Below, piece by piece: positions 1 through 8,229 of a stretch of 64,000 nt of DNA (its first letter is position 1; every line of letters begins with the position of its first letter). The notes beneath the pieces were generated by a model. That model had not been told where the DNA came from, did no database searches, and was given only the letters and a program-made list of their open reading frames with translations. The position numbers were made by a program, and so were the translations under genes. Where the stretch lies: contig NZ_JAVSNJ010000007.1 in assembly GCF_032144095.1 (NCBI RefSeq), positions 34,605-98,604 on the forward strand, read 5' to 3'. Source of the DNA: Sphaerochaeta sp032144095. Its GTDB lineage: Bacteria; Spirochaetota; Spirochaetia; Sphaerochaetales; Sphaerochaetaceae.

Positions 1-2
1 AG

Positions 3-509
3 GCCCTTGAGAAACTGGAAAGCGGAGAGCTCTCCACAAACCTTGAGGATATCATTGACGTCCCCCCTCCTGGGAATGGGGGAAAGATCCTTTCGTGGGC
101 CTTCCCCATCCTCATCATCGGCATCCTTCTCTATGGCTTCCTCAACCTTGGGCAGCAAGAGGGGTTCAAACTGTTCGGATACTGGCTTGCTACAAACATG
201 TCCTTTACAGCCTTGGGGGCAATCCTATCCTTGGCACACCCGCTGAATATCCTGGTGAGCATATTGTCAGCACCCCTAACAAGCTTGCATCCTGGCATTG
301 GCATCGGTATGGTCAGCGGTCTGATGGAGGCTACCCTGCGTAAGCCCAAGGTCAAGGACTTCGAGAACCTCAGTGACGATGCCACCACCTTCAAGGGCTG
401 GTACAAGAACCGGGTTCTGCATATCCTGTTGATCTTCCTGTTGACCAGCTTCTTTGCCTCGATCGGCAATGTGGTGGTATTCCCCATCCTCTTGAGTAGA
501 TTGGGTTAG
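3..509 (+). CDS. TraB/PrgY family membrane protein, 3' part only
   Basis: The frame is open from the window edge, so the N-terminal domain and start lie outside. About 168 residues remain. They contain three hydrophobic stretches: one near residues 30-47, one around the segment ending in HPLNILVSILSAPLTSLHPG, and one at the C-terminus. The His-Pro...Ala-Pro-Leu-Thr-Ser-Leu-His-Pro stretch followed by a Gly-rich helix is the membrane-domain signature of the TraB/PrgY family, named for pheromone shutdown in enterococci but widespread in archaea and spirochaetes without a settled role. A rho-independent terminator follows 22 bases after the stop, so this gene ends its transcription unit. The family call is fairly sure; the function is not. 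Confidence 0.8.
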   Translation, partial: ALEKLESGELSTNLEDIIDVPPPGNGGKILSWAFPILIIGILLYGFLNLGQQEGFKLFGYWLATNMSFTALGAILSLAHPLNILVSILSAPLTSLHPGIGIGMVSGLMEATLRKPKVKDFENLSDDATTFKGWYKNRVLHILLIFLLTSFFASIGNVVVFPILLSRLG

Positions 510-530
510 GTAGGCAGGCTAACGAATAGG

Positions 531-556
531 GGCGTCCCAGCAAGGGCGCCTTTTTT
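531..556 (+). terminator. Rho-independent terminator of the TraB-family gene
   Basis: GGCGTCCC (531-538) pairs with GGGCGCC (544-550), with one bulged T and a 5-base loop, and is followed by six T. It sits just after the stop at 509. Confidence 0.8.
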
Positions 557-768
557 GTACTGTTTGAGCCATGGAACACTCACAAAAACCATCAGTAGGC
601 ATATCTGGAATATGGAGAGGTGCTAAGCCTCGACCTAGCATCAATGGTATCAGGTTTCCTAAAAAACCTGCAATAGTGATCACCAAGGCCCTGTTTCTCA
701 GGGAAAACTATATTAGTTAGGGATACTTATTAAGTTAGATAAAACACAATTGAGCCTTGTCTGGCGTA
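557..768. other. Intergenic stretch between convergent genes
   Basis: No coding sequence is seen. It holds two small hairpins: CAGGTTT/AAACCTG (651-670) and CCCTG/CAGGG (689-703). Neither has a T-tract typical of a terminator, so their role in ending radA transcription is uncertain. Confidence 0.4.
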
Positions 769-2130
769 TCAGCCAATGGTCCCACAGACACCCAAGGCCT
801 TCTTGATGGTGTCGACTGGGTACTGCTTGAGAGTTCCTTTGCCCTTGTTGCTCTTGGGAAGCAGGACCCTCTCAAAGCCAAGCTCCGAAGCTGCCTTCTC
901 CCGTTTTTCGGAAAAGCCCACGGTACGCACCTCTCCTGCCAGGCTGAGCTCTCCAAAGGAGACCAGGGAAGAGGGGAGGCTCACACCCTTCAGGGCTGAC
1001 CACAGGGCCAGGGCCAAGGGCAGGTCAATCGATACTTCACTGAGCTTCATCCCCCCCGCCACATTCACATAGATATCCTGGTCGTTCAACCGGATCTGGG
1101 CGTGCCGCTCCAATATGGCGGCTATCCTGGTGACCCGAGCCGTATCGATCTTGTCGGAGTAGACACGGGAAAAGCCATTCTTGGAAGGCACGGTCAGGGC
1201 CTGGATCTCAACCAGAAAGGTACGGGTCCCTTCGACCACAGCCGTGTAGGCAATGCCGGCAGGGGCGCTCTGCCCTTCCCTATCGGTAATAAAGAACGAG
1301 GAGGGGTTTGGCACTGCTGTCAGGCCCTTCTCCCCCATGTGGAAGATACCGATCTCATCAACGGAGCCAAAGCGGTTCTTCGCTGCCCTGATCAGGCGTA
1401 TGCCACTTCCCACCTGGTCAAAGTACAACACGGTATCGACCAGATGCTCGATGACCTTGGGCCCAGCAAGAACCCCTTCCTTGGTGACGTGGCCTACAAG
1501 GAAAAGAGAGATGCCCAACTGCTTGGAGATACCCACCAGCTCGGTAGAACAGAACCTGATCTGGTTGACCGAACCGGCAGGGGAGGCCACCTCCCCGCTG
1601 GACAGTGTCTGCAGGGAGTCCACCACAACCACCTGGGGTTTCATCTTCTGTAGCACGGTGACCAGTACCTCGATACGGGTGTCGCAGAAGATGGAAATCT
1701 TTGGGAGCGAGAGCCCAAGCCTCTGGGCCCTGAGCTTGACCTGGGAAGGGGACTCCTCCCCTGATACATACAGGACCGACCGGTCGAAGGAACACTTCTC
1801 GATCATCTGCAGCATGAGGGTGGACTTGCCTATCCCAGGTTCGCCTCCAAGCAGGATGGAGGAGCCACGCATGACCCCTCCCCCCAATACACGGTCCAGT
1901 TCGGAGATACCGCTCTCATACCGAAAGCCAGGCTCGACAACGATCTCATCGAGGGAAAGGGGCTTTGTCTCAGTGGTGATCTGTGCACTCTTGCCACCTG
2001 AAGGTTGGGCAGGGGCAACAAGCTCCTCCTCGAAGGAGTTCCAGCTGCCACAGTCGGGACAGCGTCCCAACCATTTGGTCTCTACGCGGCCACACTGGGT
2101 ACAGACGAACTGCAAAGCCTTGTCTTTCAC
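769..2130 (-). CDS. radA: DNA repair protein RadA (Sms)
   Basis: RadA is a RecA-like helicase that helps branch migration during recombinational repair. The 453 residues show the whole family plan: a four-Cys zinc finger (Cys10, 13, 24, 27), a Walker A loop GGEPGIGKST at residues 95-104, the RadA-specific KNRFGS motif near residue 250, and a Lon-protease-like C-terminal domain that lacks protease function in this family. The start is GTG at 2130, preceded by AAGGAGA. It lies 24 bases after the immunophilin gene and is the last gene of a parA-parB-ppi-radA unit. Length is normal for the family. Confidence 0.96.
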   Translation of the reverse strand: MKDKALQFVCTQCGRVETKWLGRCPDCGSWNSFEEELVAPAQPSGGKSAQITTETKPLSLDEIVVEPGFRYESGISELDRVLGGGVMRGSSILLGGEPGIGKSTLMLQMIEKCSFDRSVLYVSGEESPSQVKLRAQRLGLSLPKISIFCDTRIEVLVTVLQKMKPQVVVVDSLQTLSSGEVASPAGSVNQIRFCSTELVGISKQLGISLFLVGHVTKEGVLAGPKVIEHLVDTVLYFDQVGSGIRLIRAAKNRFGSVDEIGIFHMGEKGLTAVPNPSSFFITDREGQSAPAGIAYTAVVEGTRTFLVEIQALTVPSKNGFSRVYSDKIDTARVTRIAAILERHAQIRLNDQDIYVNVAGGMKLSEVSIDLPLALALWSALKGVSLPSSLVSFGELSLAGEVRTVGFSEKREKAASELGFERVLLPKSNKGKGTLKQYPVDTIKKALGVCGTIG

Positions 2131-2154
2131 CGATATCTCCTTATACTGAAAACA

Positions 2155-3105
2155 TTAAAACTTAAGCAACTCTACTTCAAACACGAGATATGAGTCTGGT
2201 GGGATGACACCAGGATATCCCATTGAACCATACCCAAGGTCTGGTGGGATGATAAGGGTGCGCTTCTCACCTTTGGTCATGGTCTGTAGAGCCTCATTCC
2301 ACCCTTCAATGACCTCTCCAACGGAGAACTCTGCAGGAGAACCTCTTTTTACCGAGCTGTCAAAGATGCGTCCATCGAGCAGGGTACCGGTATAATGTAC
2401 GGTAACCATCTGTCCGAGCTTGGGGGATTTCTTGCCGTCACCCTTTTTCTCAACCACATACCGAAGGCCACTGGGAGTCTCAATTGCTTCAGGCCAGCGA
2501 TTCTTCAGCTCCTGATCGAGCTTTGCCAGCTTTGAAGCATTCTTGTGTTTCGCCTTCTCTTCAGCTTCTACCACCAGGGTTGTGAATGTTTCACGTGAAA
2601 CAACAAAGGCTTCTGCCTCACTTCCCTTTCTGATGATCTCCACAGAGGTGAGCTTGTCACCCTGGGCAATTGCATTAACCACATCCTGTGAATCGAGGAC
2701 ATGCCCGAACACCGTGTGCTTTCCATCCAACCAGGGGGTAGCCACATGGGTGATGAAGAACTGGCTTCCATTCGTTGCAGGACCCGAATTGGCCATGGAA
2801 AGCTTTCCTGGGCCAGTATGCTTCAAAGAGTCATCAAACTCATCGGGGAATGTATACCCTGGGCCGCCTGTGCCGTTGCCCTTGGGGCATCCACCCTGGA
2901 TCATGAAGTTCTCAATGACCCTGTGGAAGGTGAGCCCATCGTAGAAAGGCTTATTTTTCCCGTTCACATTCAAGGAACCTTCGACCAGGCCAACAAAGTT
3001 GGCGACGGTCATCGGGGTTTTCTTGAATTCCAAGACCAGGGTGATATCACCCTTTGTGGTATGCATGATGGCATAGAGGCCATCTGGCAGGTTCTTTGTA
3101 TCCAT
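2155..3105 (-). CDS. Dual-family immunophilin: cyclophilin-FKBP fusion peptidyl-prolyl isomerase
   Basis: This 316-residue protein joins two unrelated prolyl isomerase folds. Residues about 8-160 are a cyclophilin (FHRVIENFMIQGG, then ANSGPATNGSQFFI and WLDGKHTVFG). Residues about 205-316 are an FKBP domain (VTVHYTGTLLDGRIFDSS, then the GYGSMGYPGVIPP loop and a final VFEVELLKF strand). Cyclophilin-then-FKBP fusions are known from Treponema and some Bacteroidetes as dual-family immunophilins. No signal peptide is visible, so a cytoplasmic chaperone role is likely. The charged linker between the domains (about residues 168-173) is encoded by a perfect parS palindrome. The gene starts 20 bases after parB. 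Confidence 0.93.
   Translation of the reverse strand: MDTKNLPDGLYAIMHTTKGDITLVLEFKKTPMTVANFVGLVEGSLNVNGKNKPFYDGLTFHRVIENFMIQGGCPKGNGTGGPGYTFPDEFDDSLKHTGPGKLSMANSGPATNGSQFFITHVATPWLDGKHTVFGHVLDSQDVVNAIAQGDKLTSVEIIRKGSEAEAFVVSRETFTTLVVEAEEKAKHKNASKLAKLDQELKNRWPEAIETPSGLRYVVEKKGDGKKSPKLGQMVTVHYTGTLLDGRIFDSSVKRGSPAEFSVGEVIEGWNEALQTMTKGEKRTLIIPPDLGYGSMGYPGVIPPDSYLVFEVELLKF
2587..2602. other. parS site within the immunophilin gene
   Basis: TGTTTCACGTGAAACA is a perfect 16-bp palindrome identical to the ParB-binding consensus known from Bacillus and most bacteria. It lies in the linker-coding part of the immunophilin gene, about 0.5 kb from the parB stop. Read on the minus strand, the core encodes Val-Ser-Arg-Glu-Thr. 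Confidence 0.93.
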
Positions 3106-3125
3106 TCGTATCCTATCTCCTAAAA

Positions 3126-4079
3126 CTATACTTCAAACAGATCTTGGCCAGGGGCCAGTAACTGGTACAGTCGTTCCAATTCTTCGCTGGTAGTATAGGG
3201 AATTTCCAGTCTTCCCTTCTCCAGAGAACCTTTTACCTCTACCTGAGAACCAACGGCAAGCAGGAACTTGTCCTCCACACCGATGATGTCAGGGCTTTTT
3301 GCCAAACTCTTCTTGGCACGTTTTTTCTTTTCCTGATATGCAACCCGCTTGCCCTTGTTGAACTGGGAGGCCAGCTGTTCGGTTGCCCGTACAGAGAGCT
3401 CCTTCTCCAACACGGTACGATAGAGGATCTCCCTATCTGCAGGATTGACCACTGACAAGAGTGCCCTTGCCTGCCCGGCGGTAAACTTTCCCGAAAGCAA
3501 ATCTTGCTGCATGGTACCGGTCAACTGGAGCAACCGTATGCTGTTGCTGATCGTTGACCTATTCTTGCCAACCCTTGTTGCCAATTCCTCCTGGGTTATC
3601 CCTGCTTCCTGGATAAGATAGGCATAAGCCTTGGCTTCTTCAATAGGATTGAGGTTTTCCCGCTGGATATTTTCGATAAGGGAGACCTCAAGCCTCTGCA
3701 TATCGGAGAAATCCTTCACAAGGACAGGTATCGTCTCCAATCCAGCAAGCTTGGAGGCCCGGTAGCGACGCTCTCCCGCAACAATGCTGTATTCACCAGG
3801 GGCTATCTCCTCGACAAGGATGGGTTGCAGCACCCCCTGGGTCTTGATGGACTCGGAAAGCTCCTTAAGGCTGGCTTCATTGAATTCCTTACGTGGCTGG
3901 CGGGGGTTAGCCCTGACATTTGCCAGAGGCACCTGCAGGACAGAGAGCCCTTCCTGCCTTGCGGTATCCTTAGGGGGGATGCCCAGAGCATTTTCCAAGA
4001 CGGAGTCAAAAGAGTAGTCTTGCATCAAAGAACCGATACCTTTGCCTAATCCATGTTTTTTACTTAAGTTTTCCGACAC
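3126..4079 (-). CDS. parB: Chromosome-partitioning protein ParB (Spo0J)
   Basis: ParB is a CTP-dependent clamp that loads at parS and organises the origin region. Residues give the ParB order: an N-terminal ParA-interacting LGKGIGSLM segment, the CTP-binding VPLANVRANPRQPRK box followed by GERRYRA, the ENIQRENLNPIEEA motif, a helix-turn-helix (TQEELATRVGKNRSTISN) and a C-terminal dimerisation part. The frame can be extended to a TTG at 4088, but a strong AAGGAGG lies 9 bases before the GTG at 4079, so that start is preferred (317 residues). The gene overlaps the parA end by 20 bases, suggesting translational coupling. Five parS or parS-like sites lie in this window. Confidence 0.95.
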   Translation of the reverse strand: MSENLSKKHGLGKGIGSLMQDYSFDSVLENALGIPPKDTARQEGLSVLQVPLANVRANPRQPRKEFNEASLKELSESIKTQGVLQPILVEEIAPGEYSIVAGERRYRASKLAGLETIPVLVKDFSDMQRLEVSLIENIQRENLNPIEEAKAYAYLIQEAGITQEELATRVGKNRSTISNSIRLLQLTGTMQQDLLSGKFTAGQARALLSVVNPADREILYRTVLEKELSVRATEQLASQFNKGKRVAYQEKKKRAKKSLAKSPDIIGVEDKFLLAVGSQVEVKGSLEKGRLEIPYTTSEELERLYQLLAPGQDLFEV

Positions 4080-4830
4080 GTTTTTCAACCTCCTTGGCTA
4101 AAGAACCATATGCCTTGGCCCCGTTACTCCTCCCATCATAGATATTGATGGGTAGCCCATGGGAAGGGGCTTCTGCAAGCCGGATACTCCTGGGGATGAT
4201 AGTGGAGAAGATCAGGTCAGGAAAATATGAGGAAACATCATCAACAACCTCGGTCGTCAGCTTTGTCCGTTTGATGAACATGGTGAAAAGGATCCCAAGG
4301 ATCTTCAGGTCGGGGTTCAATGACTTCTTGATATTCCCAATCGTCCTCATCAGGAGGTTAAGCCCTTCCATTGCATAGTATTCGCACTGCATGGGGATGA
4401 TCACATACTGGGCCCAGGTCATCGCATTGACGGTTACCAGCCCCAAGGATGGGGGACAATCCCCTAGGATATAGTCCCAACTGTCATCCAGCGATTCCAA
4501 AGCCCTTTTCAGGAACAGTTCCCTCTCATACTGGGCTACCAATTCAATGTTGAGTCCAGCCATATGGATGTTGCTCGGGATGATAAACAGGTTATCAACC
4601 AGGGTCTTTTGGCAAGCATCCTGAGCCGAACACTTTCCTGCAATGACTTCGTACATCCCAAGCCCCCGACCATCGGAACCAATTCCGCTGGTGAGGTTAC
4701 CCTGTGAATCAAGGTCGAGGATAAGGACTTTTTTTCCCATCTGAGCCAATGCAGAACCAAGGTTAACAACGGTGGTGGTCTTCCCAACTCCGCCTTTCTG
4801 GTTCAAAAAGATGATTTTTTTCACACTCAT
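4060..4830 (-). CDS. parA: Chromosome-partitioning ATPase ParA (Soj)
   Basis: A 256-residue ParA/MinD-type ATPase that works with ParB in origin segregation and, in some bacteria, acts on DnaA. The deviant Walker A is KGGVGKTT at residues 12-19 with the signature Lys at its start. A Walker B-like VLILDLDSQGN and DYILGDCPPSLG follow. The ATG at 4830 has no convincing Shine-Dalgarno; a -10 hexamer ends exactly six bases upstream, so the mRNA is probably leaderless. It is the first gene of the leftward par-ppi-radA operon. Confidence 0.95.
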   Translation of the reverse strand: MSVKKIIFLNQKGGVGKTTTVVNLGSALAQMGKKVLILDLDSQGNLTSGIGSDGRGLGMYEVIAGKCSAQDACQKTLVDNLFIIPSNIHMAGLNIELVAQYERELFLKRALESLDDSWDYILGDCPPSLGLVTVNAMTWAQYVIIPMQCEYYAMEGLNLLMRTIGNIKKSLNPDLKILGILFTMFIKRTKLTTEVVDDVSSYFPDLIFSTIIPRSIRLAEAPSHGLPINIYDGRSNGAKAYGSLAKEVEKRVGKLK

Positions 4831-4836
4831 GTTCCT

Positions 4837-4865
4837 ACTATACGGAAATTTGCATCACTTGTCAC
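4837..4865 (-). promoter_or_regulatory. parA promoter, predicted leaderless start
   Basis: Read on the minus strand: -35 GTGACA, 17-base spacer, -10 TATAGT, then six bases and the parA ATG. The predicted +1 is the A of the start codon. Confidence 0.65.
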
Positions 4866-4882
4866 CTAAAAAGGCTAACTCC

Positions 4883-4911
4883 TTGACCCTTAGGTCCTGC
4901 TATTGTATCTT
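4883..4911 (+). promoter_or_regulatory. Promoter of the NifU-type gene
   Basis: -35 TTGACC (4883-4888), 17-base spacer, -10 TATCTT (4906-4911). It predicts a short leader of about 20 bases containing the GGAGG ribosome-binding site at 4925-4929. Confidence 0.6.
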
Positions 4912-4937
4912 TAACCTATCCGATGGAGGAAAACTAC

Positions 4938-5165
4938 ATGGAAGATAAAGTCAAAAGAGCAATTGAGGACATTAGGCCCTCTTTGCAAAATGACGGAGGC
5001 GATATCGAATTCATCAGCTTGACGGGAAATGACGTCACAGTGCGTCTTAAGGGTGCTTGTGCTGGCTGCCCAATGTCCCAGATGACACTCAAGAATGGTG
5101 TTGAACGATATCTCAAGAACTTCGTCGATCCTAAAATTACCGTTATAAACGGCACCGAAGCCTAA
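4938..5165 (+). CDS. NifU C-terminal-domain protein (Nfu), Fe-S cluster scaffold
   Basis: A 75-residue stand-alone NifU C-terminal domain that carries and delivers Fe-S clusters. The CxxC motif that binds the cluster is present (GACAGCPMSQMTL), as is the NDGGDIEF start of the fold. An ATG at 4923 is in frame, but it overlaps the GGAGG (4925-4929) that properly serves the ATG at 4938, so the shorter form is chosen. It is a single-gene unit with its own promoter, and its terminator contains a parS site. Likely clients include the radical SAM, Nth, ferredoxin and serine dehydratase Fe-S proteins encoded nearby; this is inference. Confidence 0.88.
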   Translation: MEDKVKRAIEDIRPSLQNDGGDIEFISLTGNDVTVRLKGACAGCPMSQMTLKNGVERYLKNFVDPKITVINGTEA

Positions 5166-5188
5166 AGCTCATACTGTTTATACAACTC

Positions 5189-5227
5189 AAACGTTTCACG
5201 TGAAACCAATCCGTGAAACGTTTTTTT
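5189..5227 (+). terminator. Terminator of the NifU-type gene, with parS in its 5' arm
   Basis: AAACGTTTCACG (5189-5200) pairs with CGTGAAACGTTT (5212-5223) and runs into seven T (5221-5227). The 5' arm and loop also make up the parS palindrome at 5193-5206, so one sequence serves both purposes. Confidence 0.85.
5193..5206. other. parS site inside the terminator
   Basis: GTTTCACGTGAAAC, the 14-bp core of the ParB site. The flanking bases (C on the left, C on the right) differ from the full 16-bp consensus. Confidence 0.85.
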
Positions 5228-5275
5228 ATGCCCAGATCCTTTTGTCACCCAGGGGCAAGATTACATTGCTGCCTA

Positions 5276-5291
5276 TGTTTCACGTGAAACT
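5276..5291. other. parS site
   Basis: TGTTTCACGTGAAACT matches the 16-bp consensus except for the last base. It is non-coding, between the NifU-type gene and gyrA. Confidence 0.9.
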
Positions 5292-5335
5292 TGTCTCCTC
5301 AAAGCCTTAAGCCTCACTACCCTCAGCACCCCCCA

Positions 5336-5351
5336 TGTTTCACGTGAAACC
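5336..5351. other. parS site
   Basis: TGTTTCACGTGAAACC, consensus except for the last base. It lies 60 bases from the preceding site and completes a three-site non-coding cluster. Confidence 0.9.
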
Positions 5352-5618
5352 CAAGACACTCTTTCAACACCCACTTACTCAAACCTACAAGTTTTCAGAA
5401 AACCTCAACAAGATGTGGACGATCTTGAGATGGGAATATGCCCACTATGTTCAACCTATCAAGCATGTCTAAACAAAGTGGTTGGTTTTTTCACTTTTTT
5501 TTTAAGGATTTTCCAAAAGCGCTAAAAACTGCATCCCAATGCATAGAATGCAGGTTTTTTAGAGGTGTTTCTATATAACGATACAGATTTGTTTGGATAT
5601 TTTGTCTTGCTTTTAGGC
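5352..5618. other. Non-coding remainder of the parS cluster region
   Basis: No gene is visible. The stretch is AT-rich with a run of T near 5490-5502. Nothing beyond the parS sites and the gyrA terminator can be supported. Confidence 0.5.
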
Positions 5619-5652
5619 AAAAAGAAAGGCCGTTCCAAGAGAGGAACGGCCC
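5619..5652 (-). terminator. gyrA terminator
   Basis: On the minus strand GGCCGTTCC (5651-5643) pairs with GGAACGGCC (5636-5628), a 9-bp stem with a 6-base loop, followed by TTTCTTTTT. It lies 26 bases past the gyrA stop. Confidence 0.85.
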
Positions 5653-5677
5653 GAGTCAAACTACTATACAAATGTTT

Positions 5678-8215
5678 TTAATCTACGTCAGAAGGAGATT
5701 CTTCCACCTCTTCCTGTTCCATTACTGGTACTACACCCTCCAGAAGTTCATCTTCCAGCTCATCCTCGTCATCGCCTTCGTCGCCAGTGGCTGCGATGGC
5801 TACGATGGAGTCTTTCTTGCCCTTCATCGTGACAACCCGCACACCACTTGCATTCCGGCCCTGTACCGAGATGTTCTTCACATGGACGCGTAGGGTCTGG
5901 CCCATCAGGGTAACACAGACAACATCATTCTCATCGTTGACAGCCAAAGCCCCAACAATGAAATCAGCCTTTCCACCGAGACGGTAGATCCTCTGGCCCT
6001 GTGTTCCACGTCCATGGGGGGTGAAACTGTCGAAGGTAACCTGCTTGCCCTGACCATTTTCGGTAACCATCAGGATCCGCTTGGCCTCATCGACCTTCAG
6101 CAGCCCGGCTACCTCATCATCATCAAGCAACCTGATACCCCTCACACCACGGGAGGCTCGTCCCATTGCCCTGATATCTGCCTGGGCAAACCGGAGACCC
6201 CGTCCCTTTCTGGTGATGAGCATACACTCATCGCCTTCCTGGACCAACTCGCTGTGCAGCAGCTCATCCCCTTCATCAAGGAAGATGGCAATGATGCCGC
6301 GCACCCTTGCATTGCGGAAGTTGGAGAGCGATACCTTCTTCACAACGCCTTTTCGTGTGGCCATCATGATGTACTGGTCCTCGCTGAAATCCTTGAAGTT
6401 GATGATCGAGGTGATCCTCTCTGTCGTCTCCAGCTGCAGGATATTCTTTACGCTGGTGCCCTTGGCATTCTTTGATGCCTGTGGGATGTCGAAGACCTTG
6501 GTAAAGTAGCCCTTTCCAGCATTGGTGACGAACAGCACATACTCATGGGTGGAGGCAACAAACATGTGGTCGATGAAGTCACCATCCTGTAGCTTGGCTG
6601 TCTTCGTTCCCTTGCCGGCCCTTCCATGGGTGTCATACTCTTCGGTCGGGATGCGCTTTGCAAATCCCTTGTTGCTGATCAGCACAACGACTTCCTCATT
6701 CTTGATGAAGTCTTCCATGGTGCTCTGCCCGATCTCCTCACGGATGATCTTGGTAAGGCGGCGATCCTTAGGTACAAGGGAGGCAGGCAGCGAGCGAACT
6801 TCGGTTTCCACAACCTTGAGGATCTTTACCGGGTCTGCAAGCAGTTCCTGGTAATAGGAGATCTTCTGTTCAAGCTCCGCCAACTCATCCAGAATCTTGA
6901 AGGACTCCAGATGGCTCAAGCGTCCCAGCTTCATGTCGATGATGGCCTGGGCCTGAATCATATCAAGGCCAAAGCGGACAATGAGGTGCTCTGCAGCAAT
7001 CGTGTTGTCCTGGGACTCCTTGATGATGCGTATCACTTCGTCGATGTTGTCCAGACCAATCTTCAGACCGCGTAGGATATGGGCCCTCTCCTGGGCCTTT
7101 CTCAAATCATATCGGGTCCTGCGGGTCACAACCTCCTGGCGATGCTCGATGTAATGGACGAGCATATCCTTGAGGGTGAGCAGCTGGGGCCTTCCATTGA
7201 CCAGGGCAAGGTTATTCACATTGAAGTTGGTCTGAAGGGCTGTACGGGCGAAGAGCTGGTTGAGGACAACCATCGGCTCACTTCCCATCTTCAGCTCGAC
7301 TACAACACGAATACCCTTTCGGTCTGACTCGTCCCTGACTACAGAGATGGAGGGAATTACCGCATCCTTTCTGAGGTCGTCGATCTTCTTGACCAGATCG
7401 GCCTTGTTTACCTGGTAGGGGATCTCAGTGAAGATCAGGTGGTCCTGACCGCGATCATTTGTCTCGATCTCATAGCAGGAGCGCATGATGATCTTACCCT
7501 TACCGGTGGTAAAGGCATCCTTGATGCCCTGCATGCCACAGATAACTGCGCCAGAGGGGAAGTCTGGGCCCTTGATATGCTCTTCCATCAGCTCATCGAT
7601 GGTGATGTCCGGGTTCTCAATGACCGCACAGACTGCGTCACAGATCTCCTGCAGGTTGTGGGGGGCCATGTTGGTGGCCATCCCGACTGCGATACCGCTG
7701 CTTCCATTTGCAAGCAGGAAAGGAAACGAACCAGGGAGGACCGTCGGCTCTTCCAGGGACTCGTCGTAGTTGGGGCCGAAATCCACCGTCTCCTTCTGGA
7801 GGTCCACCAGCATCTCTTCACCGATGCGGCTCATCTTGACTTCTGTGTAACGCATCGCTGCAGCAGGGTCGCCGTCGATGGAACCGAAGTTACCCTGAGG
7901 GGTAACCACAGGATATCTCAAGGAGAAATCCTGGGCCAACCGAACCAGGGCATCGTAGACAGATCCGTCACCGTGGGGATGGTACTTACCCAAAACGTCA
8001 CCAACGATACGTGCACTCTTCTTATAGCTGGAGTTGGCCTTGATGCCCATCTCAAACATGTCATACAAAATTCGCCTGTGCACAGGCTTGAGCCCATCGC
8101 GTACATCAGGCAGAGCTCTACTAACAATTACGGACATGGCGTAGTTGAGGTACGAGGTTCGCATCTCCTTGGACACATCCACTGCAATTATTCTGCTTTC
8201 GTTTGCTTCTTCCAC
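5678..8215 (-). CDS. gyrA: DNA gyrase subunit A
   Basis: GyrA is the DNA-cutting subunit of gyrase. The catalytic Tyr is Y123 in AAAMRYTE. The breakage-reunion domain covers roughly residues 1-500, followed by a six-bladed C-terminal DNA-wrapping domain with a GyrA-box-like QGRNASG and an acidic tail. In the quinolone pocket the sequence is HPHGDGSVYD: the usual Ser83 (E. coli numbering) is Gly84 here, while the acidic partner (Asp88) is kept. The start is GTG at 8215 behind AAGGA. It is 14 bases after gyrB, in one operon. At 845 residues it is normal in length. Confidence 0.97.
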   Translation of the reverse strand: MEEANESRIIAVDVSKEMRTSYLNYAMSVIVSRALPDVRDGLKPVHRRILYDMFEMGIKANSSYKKSARIVGDVLGKYHPHGDGSVYDALVRLAQDFSLRYPVVTPQGNFGSIDGDPAAAMRYTEVKMSRIGEEMLVDLQKETVDFGPNYDESLEEPTVLPGSFPFLLANGSSGIAVGMATNMAPHNLQEICDAVCAVIENPDITIDELMEEHIKGPDFPSGAVICGMQGIKDAFTTGKGKIIMRSCYEIETNDRGQDHLIFTEIPYQVNKADLVKKIDDLRKDAVIPSISVVRDESDRKGIRVVVELKMGSEPMVVLNQLFARTALQTNFNVNNLALVNGRPQLLTLKDMLVHYIEHRQEVVTRRTRYDLRKAQERAHILRGLKIGLDNIDEVIRIIKESQDNTIAAEHLIVRFGLDMIQAQAIIDMKLGRLSHLESFKILDELAELEQKISYYQELLADPVKILKVVETEVRSLPASLVPKDRRLTKIIREEIGQSTMEDFIKNEEVVVLISNKGFAKRIPTEEYDTHGRAGKGTKTAKLQDGDFIDHMFVASTHEYVLFVTNAGKGYFTKVFDIPQASKNAKGTSVKNILQLETTERITSIINFKDFSEDQYIMMATRKGVVKKVSLSNFRNARVRGIIAIFLDEGDELLHSELVQEGDECMLITRKGRGLRFAQADIRAMGRASRGVRGIRLLDDDEVAGLLKVDEAKRILMVTENGQGKQVTFDSFTPHGRGTQGQRIYRLGGKADFIVGALAVNDENDVVCVTLMGQTLRVHVKNISVQGRNASGVRVVTMKGKKDSIVAIAATGDEGDDEDELEDELLEGVVPVMEQEEVEESPSDVD

Positions 8216-8229
8216 AATACTATCCTTTC

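Noticed and set aside
4080..4088. TTG at 4088 as the parB start
   Set aside because: The AAGGAGG is 9 bases before the GTG at 4079 and directly abuts the TTG, so the GTG is the better start.
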